Assembly (NCBI GenBank): GCA_013152275.1
Contig: JAADGS010000073.1
Location: 20,780-84,779 of the forward strand
DNA length: 64,000 bases
Direction of reading: 5' to 3'
Origin: Actinomycetota bacterium
Lineage (GTDB): Bacteria; Actinomycetota; Acidimicrobiia; Spongiisociales; UBA4744
The notes below the pieces were generated by a model. That model did no database searches and was not told the origin of the DNA. It saw only the letters and a list, made by a program, of their open reading frames with translations. Positions 1 to 7,597 of this stretch are shown piece by piece; the first letter of the stretch is position 1; the number at the start of each line of letters is the position of its first letter. The position numbers and the translations under genes are program-made.

Positions 1-1
1 G

Positions 2-595
2 ATCCGTCGAAGGCTGCTGGACACCTCCGGCACCAAGCCGATGTGGGTCATCGGCGGTGTCATGTTCGGGCTGATCTTCATCGGGATGTTCGCGCTTGCC
101 CCACTGTCGGAGAGCAGGTGGGGGTCGGTCCTCGTTCCGGGTCTGCTGCTGGCATTCTTCGTCAACTCGACCATCCTCGGCGTGTTTGCCGTCGCCAGGA
201 AGGGTTGGGTGAAGCGCACCGGCGCGGGTGCGCAACTGGCGGTTCGTTGGGAGGCGTTCCGGCGGTATCTGCAGGACTTCAGTCGTCTCGAGGAAGCGCC
301 GGCGATCTCCCTGACTCTATGGGATCGTTACCTCGTCTACGCGGTGGCGCTCGGAGTCGCCGAGGACGTCCTGAAGGCGGCCCGGTTGCAGGCGCCCCCG
401 GAATTGGAGCAGCAGAGCAGTCTGTACTGGTACGGAACCCAGGGGTACTCCGGTGGACACAGCACCAACGCGCTCGCCGCTGTTGGGAGTGCTCTGAGCG
501 GTGCGTTCGCCGCACCCTCGTCGTCCGGCGGGGGAGGGGGTTTCAGCGGCGGCGGAGGTGGCGGCGGCGGGGGTGGTGGCGGCGGCGCCTGGTGA
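2..595 (+). CDS. DUF2207-like membrane protein, C-terminal part (5' end outside window)
   Basis: The frame is open from the first bases of the window, so this is the last 197 codons of a longer gene. The visible part has two hydrophobic segments back to back (roughly residues 14-34 and 38-56), a soluble stretch ending in a short conserved-looking block (LWDRYLVYAVALG), and an extreme tail of almost pure glycine with a final Ala-Trp. A membrane pair, then a WDRYLVYAVALG-type block, then a Gly/Ser-rich tail is the usual C-terminal architecture of DUF2207 (YciQ-like) predicted membrane proteins of actinobacteria; their function is unknown. An ATG at 41 exists but is internal to the open frame and is not favoured as the start. 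It converges on the MFS gene across a strong hairpin. Confidence 0.6.
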   Translation: MRRRLLDTSGTKPMWVIGGVMFGLIFIGMFALAPLSESRWGSVLVPGLLLAFFVNSTILGVFAVARKGWVKRTGAGAQLAVRWEAFRRYLQDFSRLEEAPAISLTLWDRYLVYAVALGVAEDVLKAARLQAPPELEQQSSLYWYGTQGYSGGHSTNALAAVGSALSGAFAAPSSSGGGGGFSGGGGGGGGGGGGGAW

Positions 596-602
596 CACCC
601 GC

Positions 603-651
603 TTTCCTGTCAATGCAGGCGTCGAATGCCGACGCTTGCATTGACAGGAAA
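603..651. terminator. Bidirectional terminator hairpin
   Basis: Two 22-base arms (603-624 and 630-651) are complementary apart from one G:T position and enclose a 5-base loop. The hairpin starts with TTT and ends with AAA, so both strands give a stem followed by a short U run. It lies between two convergent genes, as expected for a shared terminator. The unusually long stem could also be a small palindromic element. Confidence 0.75.
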
Positions 652-675
652 CTCATTTCTGCCGGCCGTACGACG

Positions 676-1842
676 TCATGTCGGTGCCGACGTGGAGGGC
701 CGAGCACGTTCCCGTCTCCGATCCCAGTGGGCGAACACGGCCGTGCCCAGCAGCGTCCAGGCCGCCGCGGTGAAGAACATCGTCTGGTAGCTACCGAAGT
801 GGATCGCCGCGCCGAGTGCAGGCGCGCCGATGAGGGCACCCAGGTCGAAGAGACCGGTGAAGATGGCGATGGCAGAGCCGCGGTCGGCTTTTCGGGAACG
901 GGTCACGACCAGGGCGAGCATGATGGGGAACGCGTACGCATGTCCTGTTCCACACAGGAGACCGGCGACGACGACCGCGGTGCCGCTGCCGGCGAGTGCG
1001 AGCACGACGAAGCCGATCGTTGCCGAGGCGAGCGCCGGGTACAGCACCTTCATCTGGCCCACACGATCGGGTAGGGAGCCCGCGAAGAGGCGCAGCGCGA
1101 TTGCGATACCCGAGTAGGCGGCGAAGAATGCGCCAACCGATCCGATCCCGGTCTCGACCACGAACGTCTTCAGGAATGTGAAATAGGCGGTGAGCGCCAC
1201 CGCGAACACGAAGGTCAGCCACCACAGCGGCTGCAGGTCGGGGGCTGTCACCGATGCCCAGAAGCGCAGAGGGACCGACGTGCCTCTGGGAGCATCGTGA
1301 AGCGGGAGAGAGAGGAGAAGAGCGAACCCGGCGAATCCGAGTGCGGTGAGAAACAGGTGGGTGAAGGGTCCGGCTCCGAGGATGATATCGCCGAGCAGAC
1401 CGCCGAGGGCGATCGGCAGGAGCCCGGAGACCCCGAAGAGGGCGAGCCCTTCCGTCCTTCTCGCAGACGGTACCTGGTCTGCCCCATAGGTGAACAGTGA
1501 CGTGAACAGCAGAGCTGTCGCGAAGCCGTGAAGGATCTGTACCACATAGATCCATGGGCCGAGACCGGTCACCGTCAGATACAGGGTGAGCGTGGCGATA
1601 TTGCCCAGGTTTCCGACGATGATCACAGGACGACGTCCGTAGACGTCCATGGCCCGGCCCACCCACGGGCGAACGACCACCGACGCCAGGGCGGTGAGTC
1701 CTATCAGCAGACCGATCTCGACCTCGCTCGCCCCGAGCCCGAGCAGGAATCCGGGGAAGTGGATGAACAGTGCCCATGCCATCGCCTGGGAGAGATTCGC
1801 AAGCCACGCAAGGGTGAAGCGTCTCGTCAGCAGTTTGGGCAT
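676..1842 (-). CDS. Major facilitator superfamily (MFS) transporter
   Basis: This 388-residue protein has about 12 hydrophobic segments, the usual MFS length. The loop between segments 2 and 3 carries a GRAMDVYGRRPV stretch, the MFS signature (GxxxDxxGRRP type) near residue 62. It is therefore an inner-membrane secondary transporter, probably a drug or small-molecule efflux type, but the substrate cannot be read. The ATG at 1842 is preceded on the minus strand by TAGGCT six bases upstream, which fits a leaderless transcript and supports this start. It ends at the shared hairpin downstream. Confidence 0.85.
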   Translation of the reverse strand: MPKLLTRRFTLAWLANLSQAMAWALFIHFPGFLLGLGASEVEIGLLIGLTALASVVVRPWVGRAMDVYGRRPVIIVGNLGNIATLTLYLTVTGLGPWIYVVQILHGFATALLFTSLFTYGADQVPSARRTEGLALFGVSGLLPIALGGLLGDIILGAGPFTHLFLTALGFAGFALLLSLPLHDAPRGTSVPLRFWASVTAPDLQPLWWLTFVFAVALTAYFTFLKTFVVETGIGSVGAFFAAYSGIAIALRLFAGSLPDRVGQMKVLYPALASATIGFVVLALAGSGTAVVVAGLLCGTGHAYAFPIMLALVVTRSRKADRGSAIAIFTGLFDLGALIGAPALGAAIHFGSYQTMFFTAAAWTLLGTAVFAHWDRRRERARPSTSAPT

Positions 1843-1848
1843 CCAGGG

Positions 1849-1854
1849 AGCCTA
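1849..1854 (-). promoter_or_regulatory. -10 box of a leaderless promoter for the MFS gene
   Basis: On the minus strand TAGGCT (TANNNT class) ends 6 bases before the ATG at 1842, so transcription would begin at or next to the start codon. No convincing -35 box is visible. Confidence 0.45.
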
Positions 1855-1930
1855 TACACGCGCCGCCTCGTGTCGACACGGATTCGGCCACCGACGTCGC
1901 GGTTAGGCTCACAAGGAGTAAGGAGAGGCA

Positions 1931-2230
1931 ATGGCCAAGGAATACCAGCTCCGCATGTACGAGGTGGCCGAAGGGAAGATGAGCGAGTTCTTGGCGATCT
2001 TTCCAGCGGTTGTCGAAGCCCGTCGCAGCGTCGGATTCGACGTCGTGGGGGTGTGGACCATTCCCGAGGAGAACAAGTTCGTCTGGATCGTCTCGACGGA
2101 TGAGCCCGGCGGGATCGGCGCGCTCACCGATGCGTACTACGCGTCTCCGCTCCGAGCCGCCATCGATCCGGAGCCGGCCTCCTTTCTGGACAAGATCGAG
2201 ACCAGGCTCATGCAGGCCGTTTCGTTCTGA
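1931..2230 (+). CDS. NIPSNAP-like small dimeric alpha/beta-barrel protein
   Basis: This 99-residue protein begins with the pattern YQLRMYEVAEGKMSEFL and continues with a VGVWTIPEENKFVWI strand block. That matches the NIPSNAP/ferredoxin-like dimeric barrel family (YELRxYxxxxGxxxxF, then GxWxxxxGxxNxxxxL). Members are small cytosolic proteins of mostly unknown activity. An AAGGAG/GGAGAG ribosome site precedes the ATG. It is transcribed away from the MFS gene and sits just upstream of folD. The family call is moderate; no catalytic residue can be named. Confidence 0.65.
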   Translation: MAKEYQLRMYEVAEGKMSEFLAIFPAVVEARRSVGFDVVGVWTIPEENKFVWIVSTDEPGGIGALTDAYYASPLRAAIDPEPASFLDKIETRLMQAVSF

Positions 2231-2290
2231 GCAATCGAGAGCACGCCCGTGGAGATGCACGGGCCTACGGTTAGGAGGGGGGTATCCCCA

Positions 2291-3136
2291 TTGAGTGCCC
2301 GCATACTCGACGGAAAAGAAGTGGCGGCGGCCGTTCGGGAAGAGGTCGCCGAGATGGTTGCGACGATACCGAAAGAAGTGGGGCTGGCCACGGTGCTGGT
2401 AGGCGACGATCCGGCGTCTCATGTGTACGTCCGCAGCAAGCGGCGGATCGCGGGCAAGGTAGGCATCACTTCGATTCACAACGAGGTCCCCGCAGATGTC
2501 ACCCAGGATGATCTCGAGGCGCTCGTGTCCCGGCTCAACGCCGACACCGCCGTCGACGGAATCATCGTGCAGCTTCCCTTGCCCGACCATCTCGACGAGC
2601 AGAGGATCACTTCCCTGATCGACCCCGGCAAGGACGTCGATGGGCTCCATCCTTACAACCTTGGCCTTCTCGCCCTGGAACGGCCCAGACTGGTGCCGTG
2701 CACACCTCAGGGTGTGATGCGCATCCTCGATCACTACGGCATCGAGACGTCGGGTGCTCGGGCGGTGATCGTCGGGCGGTCCTTTCTTGTGGGACGTCCG
2801 CTCGGTCTCCTGCTGGGCCTCAAGGGCACCGATGCCACAGTCACGATGGCGCACTCCCGAACTCGCAACCTGAGCGAAGTCACGCGGGAGGCAGACATCC
2901 TCGTTGCTGCGGTCGGCAGAGCCAAGATGATCGGCGCAGACGACGTGAAACCTGGGGCCGCCGTCATCGACGTCGGAATCAACCGCACCGAAGAAGGACT
3001 CGTCGGCGATGTCGATTTCGACGCGGTCGCCGAAGTGGCGGGATGGATCACCCCGGTCCCTGGAGGGGTCGGGCCGATGACCGTTGCCATGCTGATGCGC
3101 AACACCGCGACTGCGGCCCGAATGCACGTGGGATAA
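2291..3136 (+). CDS. folD: Bifunctional methylenetetrahydrofolate dehydrogenase/cyclohydrolase FolD
   Basis: FolD interconverts 5,10-methylene-, 5,10-methenyl- and 10-formyl-tetrahydrofolate with NADP in the cytosol, and so feeds the two formyl transfers of purine synthesis. Visible signatures are the substrate site with catalytic Tyr/Lys (SHVYVRSKRR), the QLPLPDH motif, the KDVDGLHPYNLG segment, the Rossmann segment VIVGRSFLVGRPLG and the C-terminal PVPGGVGPMT. I chose the TTG at 2291 rather than the ATG at 2249 because a strong AGGAGG-type site lies about 8 bases upstream of it. That gives 281 residues and the usual short start (SARILDGKEVA). A small cacggg-type hairpin lies between this gene and the previous one. 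Confidence 0.93.
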   Translation: MSARILDGKEVAAAVREEVAEMVATIPKEVGLATVLVGDDPASHVYVRSKRRIAGKVGITSIHNEVPADVTQDDLEALVSRLNADTAVDGIIVQLPLPDHLDEQRITSLIDPGKDVDGLHPYNLGLLALERPRLVPCTPQGVMRILDHYGIETSGARAVIVGRSFLVGRPLGLLLGLKGTDATVTMAHSRTRNLSEVTREADILVAAVGRAKMIGADDVKPGAAVIDVGINRTEEGLVGDVDFDAVAEVAGWITPVPGGVGPMTVAMLMRNTATAARMHVG

Positions 3137-3157
3137 TCCGTCTGAAAGGAGATCAAC

Positions 3158-4360
3158 ATGGCGCTACCGATCACGATGGGACCCGACGGACTCGTCGTTC
3201 CCGACAATCCGATCATCCCCTTCATCGAGGGTGACGGTACCGGCCCCGACATCTGGCGGGCATCCCGCTTTGTCTTCGACTCGGCGGTGGAGAAGGCCTA
3301 CGGCGGTCATCGCCGCATTGGGTGGAAAGAGGTACTTGCCGGTCAGAAGGCGTACGACGAGGCAGGCGAGTGGCTTCCCTCGGAGACGGTGGACGCGTTC
3401 CGCGAGTACCTGGTCAGTATCAAGGGTCCGTTGACGACACCGGTTGGCGGTGGAATTCGAAGCCTCAATGTTGCGCTCCGGCAGACCCTGGATTTGTACG
3501 TGTGCCTGCGGCCCGTACGGTATTTCGACGGTGTCCCCTCGCCGGTGAAGCATCCCGAACTCGTCGATATGGTGATCTTTCGTGAGAACACCGAGGACGT
3601 CTACGCAGGCCGCGAACTCGAAGAAGGCTCGCCGGAAGCGAAGAGTCTGCTCGAGTTCATGAAGTCCCGGTTCGGCTGGGATATCCGCCCCGACAGCGGC
3701 CTCGGCCTGAAACCGGTGTCCGAGACGGCGTCCAAGCGTCTCGTCCGGGCGGCGATGAACTATGCGTTGGAGAGCAATCGTACGTCGGTGACGCTCGTCC
3801 ACAAGGGCAATATCATGAAGTTCACCGAAGGCGCGTTCCGCACGTGGGGCTACGAGCTCGTCAAGGACGAGTTCTCCGACGTCGCGGTGAGCTGGGAAGA
3901 CTGTGGGGGTGAGCCCGGCGACAAGCTGCTCGTCAAGGATGTGATCGCCGACGCGTTCCTTCAGCAGATTCTCACCCGACCGGCGGAGTACGAGGTGATC
4001 GCCACGCTCAATCTGAATGGCGACTATTTCTCGGATGCGCTGGCCGCGCAGGTCGGTGGGATCGGGATCGCCCCGGGAGGCAACATCAACTACGAGAACG
4101 GGATCGCACTGTTCGAGGCGACCCACGGAACCGCACCGAAGTACGCCGGTATGGACAAGGTGAACCCTGGGTCGCTGATCCTGTCCGGCGAGATGATGTT
4201 CCGGTATCTCGGCTGGGATGACGTGGCGGATCTGATCGTCAAAGGCCTCAAGGCCGCAATTGCCGACAAGATCGTCACCTACGACTTCGCCCGTCTCATG
4301 GACGGCGCGACGAAGGTGAAGACATCCGAGTTCGCGCAGGCGATGGTCGAACGGATGTAG
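3158..4360 (+). CDS. icd: Isocitrate dehydrogenase [NADP], E. coli-type homodimeric
   Basis: The enzyme oxidatively decarboxylates isocitrate to 2-oxoglutarate in the TCA cycle. The 400-residue protein matches E. coli Icd in length and motifs: the substrate loop [13 protein letters not shown] with the serine that is the regulatory phosphosite in E. coli, the family signature [14 protein letters not shown], and HGTAPKYAG. The Lys-Tyr pair in that last motif is the established NADP-specificity determinant. The start has a textbook AAAGGAG site 6 bases upstream. folD ends 21 bases before it, so the two genes probably share a transcript. A hairpin follows the stop. No AceK kinase is in the window. 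Confidence 0.95.
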   Translation: MALPITMGPDGLVVPDNPIIPFIEGDGTGPDIWRASRFVFDSAVEKAYGGHRRIGWKEVLAGQKAYDEAGEWLPSETVDAFREYLVSIKGPLTTPVGGGIRSLNVALRQTLDLYVCLRPVRYFDGVPSPVKHPELVDMVIFRENTEDVYAGRELEEGSPEAKSLLEFMKSRFGWDIRPDSGLGLKPVSETASKRLVRAAMNYALESNRTSVTLVHKGNIMKFTEGAFRTWGYELVKDEFSDVAVSWEDCGGEPGDKLLVKDVIADAFLQQILTRPAEYEVIATLNLNGDYFSDALAAQVGGIGIAPGGNINYENGIALFEATHGTAPKYAGMDKVNPGSLILSGEMMFRYLGWDDVADLIVKGLKAAIADKIVTYDFARLMDGATKVKTSEFAQAMVERM

Positions 4361-4370
4361 AAACGTTCTC

Positions 4371-4395
4371 GGGGAGGCGTGAAGGCGCCTTCCCG
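4371..4395. terminator. Probable terminator hairpin after icd
   Basis: GGGAGGCG pairs with CGCCTTCCC across a short loop, with one bulged base. The hairpin starts 11 bases after the icd stop and lies between convergent genes. The T run after it is poor (ACTTTG), so confidence is moderate. Confidence 0.5.
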
Positions 4396-4438
4396 ACTTT
4401 GCCTCCCGTGGCGGGGGAAGTGGCTTGCGTCTCGGCGT

Positions 4439-4867
4439 CTACACGGTTGCCAGATCCGCCAGCAGTGCTTCGCGGTGCTCTTGGTCCTCCACTCTCGACG
4501 CGAGGTCGCGAGCGTCGGCGAGGTATCGTGCCCGGTCGGCGCCGGATGCAGCCCGGGCGAGCGCCTCGTATGCATAGCCTTCATGGAAGGCCGAGAGGTC
4601 GTTGTCCTGACACAGACGGAGTGAAACCTGTCCATGATGGAGTGCCTCGTCCGGACGGCCTGCAACCGCATACACCCTCGAGAGTTGCCACGCCCCGACC
4701 GCGAGGTCTCGCGGGGTGCAATCCTTGGTCTGAGTCCAGTGCCAACGGGAGGCATGGGCGAGATCGAGCATCTCATCGACCTCCTCGGGAGTGCGGTCCG
4801 GCTTCTCGAGCAGGTCCCACGCTGCGTTGAAGCATTCGGTCGCGAACCTGCGATGCGTTGCATCCAT
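4439..4867 (-). CDS. Small TPR-like hypothetical protein
   Basis: This 142-residue, Ala/Arg-rich all-helical protein contains pairs of amphipathic helices (AVGAWQLSRVYAVAGRPDEALHH and FHEGYAYEALARAA) that read like tetratricopeptide repeats, which usually bind other proteins. No catalytic motif, signal peptide or membrane segment is visible. I place the start at the ATG at 4867, which has GAGAGGTG just upstream, rather than at the in-frame ATG at 4897 that would lie inside the hairpin terminating the neighbouring gene. I do not recognise a named family. Confidence 0.65.
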   Translation of the reverse strand: MDATHRRFATECFNAAWDLLEKPDRTPEEVDEMLDLAHASRWHWTQTKDCTPRDLAVGAWQLSRVYAVAGRPDEALHHGQVSLRLCQDNDLSAFHEGYAYEALARAASGADRARYLADARDLASRVEDQEHREALLADLATV

Positions 4868-4896
4868 GGAACACCTCTCAGAGCAACCGTACAGCA

Positions 4897-4922
4897 TTGA
4901 GCCCCCATTGAAGGGGGCTCAA
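4897..4922 (-). terminator. Intrinsic terminator hairpin
   Basis: A perfect 10-bp stem (TTGAGCCCCC with GGGGGCTCAA) has a 6-base loop. It sits 22 bases after the stop of the minus-strand gene ending at 4945 and before the next minus-strand gene, separating the two transcripts. Confidence 0.7.
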
Positions 4923-4944
4923 CACATTCCGGTTTCGGGTGCGG

Positions 4945-5724
4945 TTACGCAGCGGCGTCGGTCGACGCGTCACGGATCGCGTCGCGCAGCGCCTGAACCG
5001 CCGCCTTGGCGGAATCCCTGGCCGCCCGGAGTTCGTCCCTCGCCTGAATGAGACTGTCCCGTCCCTGTCTGAGCAGCGTCCTGGCCGGGTTCTCCCAGTC
5101 GCTCGCCTGCAGGCCGATGACCTGGTTCGGGACCGGGCCGGCGTACGCTTCGGCCTTGGTCATGTGTGTCATCATTTCCTGAAGCGCGGCCTGGGCCTCG
5201 GTCACGTCGTAGCCGGCCTGATCGGCCCTGTCGACGGCTGCAGAGATCCTCTCGTACGCGTCCGTTGCCGGGTTGTTGACTGCCCAGACGGCCGTGTCAC
5301 CGGCGATCACTTCGCGGATCTTCGGTGCAACGACCAGATAGATCCGAAAGTCGGTGGCGATCTTGGGCACGAGGACCTGAAGCTGATCGACCGTGGTCGC
5401 CGCCTGGATCTCTCTCGAGAGAGTCCGGAGCCCTGCTTCGGCCTGGTTCAGATCGACGAACAGGTCCGCCTTGTGGCGGGTGGTTGTGTGCCCTCTCTCG
5501 TTGAGGGCCCTCCGTAGCCTGTCGATCGTCTCAAAGCGTCTGTCGATGGCCCGCTGGGCGCGTGCCTTGATCCTGTCGACGACGCCGGGCCGCTGGGTGT
5601 CCACCGTTTGCTCGGCGACCGTTCCGCCGGAGGCCGGTTCACCGGCGGTCTCTGCCATGGCAACGCCTGGCAGGGCGAGCACGAGGCTCAGTGCCACGGC
5701 TGCAGTGATGGTTCTCTTGATCAT
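4945..5724 (-). CDS. Secreted helical (coiled-coil) protein of unknown function
   Basis: The 259-residue product starts with a classical signal peptide (MIKRTITAAVALSLVLALPG, cleavage probably after AMA near residue 24). The rest is charged and almost entirely helical, with heptad-like stretches around residues 50-110 and 210-250 (ARDELRAARDSAKAAVQALRD). There is no anchor, so it should be exported and soluble. Its ATG overlaps the stop of the upstream lipoprotein gene (ATGA), which indicates translational coupling and suggests the two act together at the cell surface. The product family is not recognised; similar secreted helical proteins occur in actinobacterial genomes without known roles. 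Confidence 0.75.
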   Translation of the reverse strand: MIKRTITAAVALSLVLALPGVAMAETAGEPASGGTVAEQTVDTQRPGVVDRIKARAQRAIDRRFETIDRLRRALNERGHTTTRHKADLFVDLNQAEAGLRTLSREIQAATTVDQLQVLVPKIATDFRIYLVVAPKIREVIAGDTAVWAVNNPATDAYERISAAVDRADQAGYDVTEAQAALQEMMTHMTKAEAYAGPVPNQVIGLQASDWENPARTLLRQGRDSLIQARDELRAARDSAKAAVQALRDAIRDASTDAAA

Positions 5725-6146
5725 GGGGTTGCATCTCCTTCGTTTTGGTTGAAGCTGGAGTCCAGGTCGCCGAAGAGGCGATCCAGGTCTGTGAGCATGT
5801 CATCGATGTCGCTCAGGTCGACAGTGACGTCTTCCTCGGTCAGTTGTGCTGCCGTGGTCGTGGTTGTAGGCGTGGTTGCCGTCTCCGCCGTTGCCGCTCC
5901 CGCGGGTTGCGTCGTCGCCGTTTCCGCCGTTGCCGCTCCCGCTGGTTGCGTGGTTGCCGTCTCCGCTCCATCGGGTTGCGTGGTCACGGTGGCCGGGTTA
6001 CTCGTAGTTGGTGCGGCCGGCTGGGACTGCGTCGTGGCGGCGGAGGTCCCTGCGACGGCCTGCGGTCCGGTGATCGGCCCACAAGCGGTCAATGCCAGGG
6101 CGCCGCCTACGGCGACGGTGGCCCAGAGGCCGGCTCTCGATCGCAT
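5721..6146 (-). CDS. Lipoprotein with Thr/Ala/Pro repeat linker
   Basis: The 141-residue product begins with a lipoprotein signal (hydrophobic core ending LALTACG, lipidated Cys near residue 22). A low-complexity linker follows, built from two tandem copies of TTQPAGAATAETA and one partial copy. The short acidic C-terminal helix carries several Asp pairs (VDLSDIDDMLTDLDRLFGDL). I chose the ATG at 6146 because AAGGAG lies 5 bases upstream; the earlier ATG at 6164 would bury that site. It is the first gene of a two-gene unit, overlapping the next gene by 4 bases. Function is unknown; the linker and acidic tail suggest a cell-envelope display or metal/partner-binding role, which is inference. 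Confidence 0.75.
   Translation of the reverse strand: MRSRAGLWATVAVGGALALTACGPITGPQAVAGTSAATTQSQPAAPTTSNPATVTTQPDGAETATTQPAGAATAETATTQPAGAATAETATTPTTTTTAAQLTEEDVTVDLSDIDDMLTDLDRLFGDLDSSFNQNEGDATP
5872..5979 (-). repeat. 39-bp in-frame tandem repeat (2.8 copies)
   Basis: Units 5872-5910 and 5911-5949 are near-identical and a 30-base partial unit follows at 5950-5979. Because the period is a multiple of three, the repeat encodes the Thr-Gln-Pro-Ala-Gly linker of the lipoprotein and could expand or contract without breaking the frame. Confidence 0.85.
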
Positions 6147-6258
6147 TCTGTCTCCTTTCATCATCTGAAGACAGGATCGGATGCGGCTGTGTGCTCACTG
6201 TGAGCGAGATGTTCGAGGTTTGTAAGACCTGGTGGTCGGCGATCAGCCGCACCTCATT

Positions 6259-6307
6259 GAACCCTGGGCTCGTAGGGGTCGTGGCGACCCCCCTGAGCCC
6301 TGGGTTC
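6259..6307. repeat. Intergenic palindromic repeat, family 1 (copy A)
   Basis: This 49-base element has outer arms GAACCCTGGGCTC and GAGCCCTGGGTTC and an inner stem built from GGGGTCG and CGACCCC. It lies just past the stop of the minus-strand lipoprotein at 6331. A same-length copy lies at 22808-22856 and a tandem variant at 8991-9078. The design is like REP/BIME elements. Confidence 0.8.
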
Positions 6308-6330
6308 GCAGAGATCTGCCGCCGGCTGGG

Positions 6331-7503
6331 CTACCAGAGTTCGACGTACACGAGGATGGGGACGGCGGGTGTCGACGACAAGCCGGTCGCTTCCCGGAAG
6401 TCCCACAGTTCGACCCAGAACCGGACACCGTCGGGGCGGGAGAAACTGCCCTGGTAGTGGGGGAGCCGGTCATCGTTGATCCGGGTGAAGCTGCCTCCGA
6501 AGCCTCGCTGGAGGAGTTTGCGCTCGATGTCGGCGCCGAGGGCGACATGGCTCGGAGCGCTTGCGGGGAGCGTGAAGTAATGGGCCTCGGTGTGGGTGGC
6601 ACGCGGTGCCGCCTTGTCTGCGGCCTGTTTGTCGTAGAGGTCCTTGTCGGCGGCGACTTCGGCGGAACCGGCAGGGATCCACGGGTTGCCGGCGGCGAGT
6701 CGCCTGATCGACGTGTCGAGCCACTTCGCCACCCATTCGCCATGGTCCGGTGGAATCCAGTTGGCTCGACCCAGCACGAGCATGGCAACCGATTCGGCCA
6801 TGTCTTCGGCCGGTCCGGTTCGCCCGTACTCGGTCGCCGCCCGACCTTCGAGTCGCCAGTCCGCGTGGAGGGGATCGGCGGATTCGTTGATCCAGCCGGT
6901 CCGGCCGGCGAAGGAGATGACGAGGTCCGATCCGTCGGCGGGGTCGACGCGGGCGATGTCGCCGTCGAGTGCGGCCTGGATGTAGGCGGGGTCGAGGGCG
7001 CGAAACTGTGCCACGTGCGCGAATTCGTGGGCGAGGGCGCGTGCGAGGTCGAGGCGGGTGGTGCGGCCCCTGTTGGGTTCGAACGTCCGGTCGACGAGGT
7101 AGATGTCGGGTCCACTCGTGAAGGCGACGGCGTTGCCGACGTGCTCTTCTTCCGGAGCCGATCCGATACGGATGATGGATCGTGGGGCGCCAATCTCCCA
7201 GAGTGCTTCGGGCAGATCGGAGAGTGCGGCGTCGAGGAGCTCGAGTTCGGCCGGATCGGGATGTGGCCGTGACCCGACGACGGTGAGGTCGTGTACCGTG
7301 CGTTGCCACACGACGTCGGTGAACGGAGGCGATCCGAGGCGGGTGAGCAGGTCGGTATCGTTGAGGTCGAATGATCCCGGAGCCGTGGTCGAGCTCGTCG
7401 TGACCGGGGCCCCACAGGCCACGACCATGGTTGCGAAGATGAGGATGAGAAGGCGTCGCACGGTGGCAGATGGTAGATGCAGGCGGGGATTGATCGATGC
7501 CAT
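6331..7503 (-). CDS. Secreted zincin-like lipoprotein
   Basis: The product has a basic N-terminus, a hydrophobic core and a lipobox (MVVACGAP), so it should be an exported lipid-anchored protein. Near the middle is DLARALAHEFAHVAQF, an HExxH zinc-protease motif, followed by DPAYIQAALDG and later WINESADPLHADWRLE, which could supply a third ligand. The C-terminal third is beta-rich. The start is uncertain. I use the ATG at 7503 (390 residues); the GTG at 7461 would give a shorter leader directly before the hydrophobic core, and longer forms would run into the mdh promoter region. It is divergent from mdh. The peptidase assignment rests on the HExxH motif and the exported context, and no named family is recognised. 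Confidence 0.7.
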   Translation of the reverse strand: MASINPRLHLPSATVRRLLILIFATMVVACGAPVTTSSTTAPGSFDLNDTDLLTRLGSPPFTDVVWQRTVHDLTVVGSRPHPDPAELELLDAALSDLPEALWEIGAPRSIIRIGSAPEEEHVGNAVAFTSGPDIYLVDRTFEPNRGRTTRLDLARALAHEFAHVAQFRALDPAYIQAALDGDIARVDPADGSDLVISFAGRTGWINESADPLHADWRLEGRAATEYGRTGPAEDMAESVAMLVLGRANWIPPDHGEWVAKWLDTSIRRLAAGNPWIPAGSAEVAADKDLYDKQAADKAAPRATHTEAHYFTLPASAPSHVALGADIERKLLQRGFGGSFTRINDDRLPHYQGSFSRPDGVRFWVELWDFREATGLSSTPAVPILVYVELW

Positions 7504-7597
7504 CGAGAGCATGCTCGGGCGTTGTCTGTGTCCGGCTGAGACAGGTTCTGATTGCACTAGCCTTGAGTGAGAGGTCGCGAGCCAAGGAGTTGGCACT

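Noticed and set aside
791..3127. Long minus-strand open frame of 778 codons
   Set aside because: It runs antisense to folD and across other genes, is Arg/Asp/His-rich without domains, and exists only because GC-rich DNA has few stops.
4160..4175. GAACCCTGGG in icd as another copy of palindromic family 1
   Set aside because: It lies inside conserved icd codons (Val-Asn-Pro-Gly) and has no second arm.
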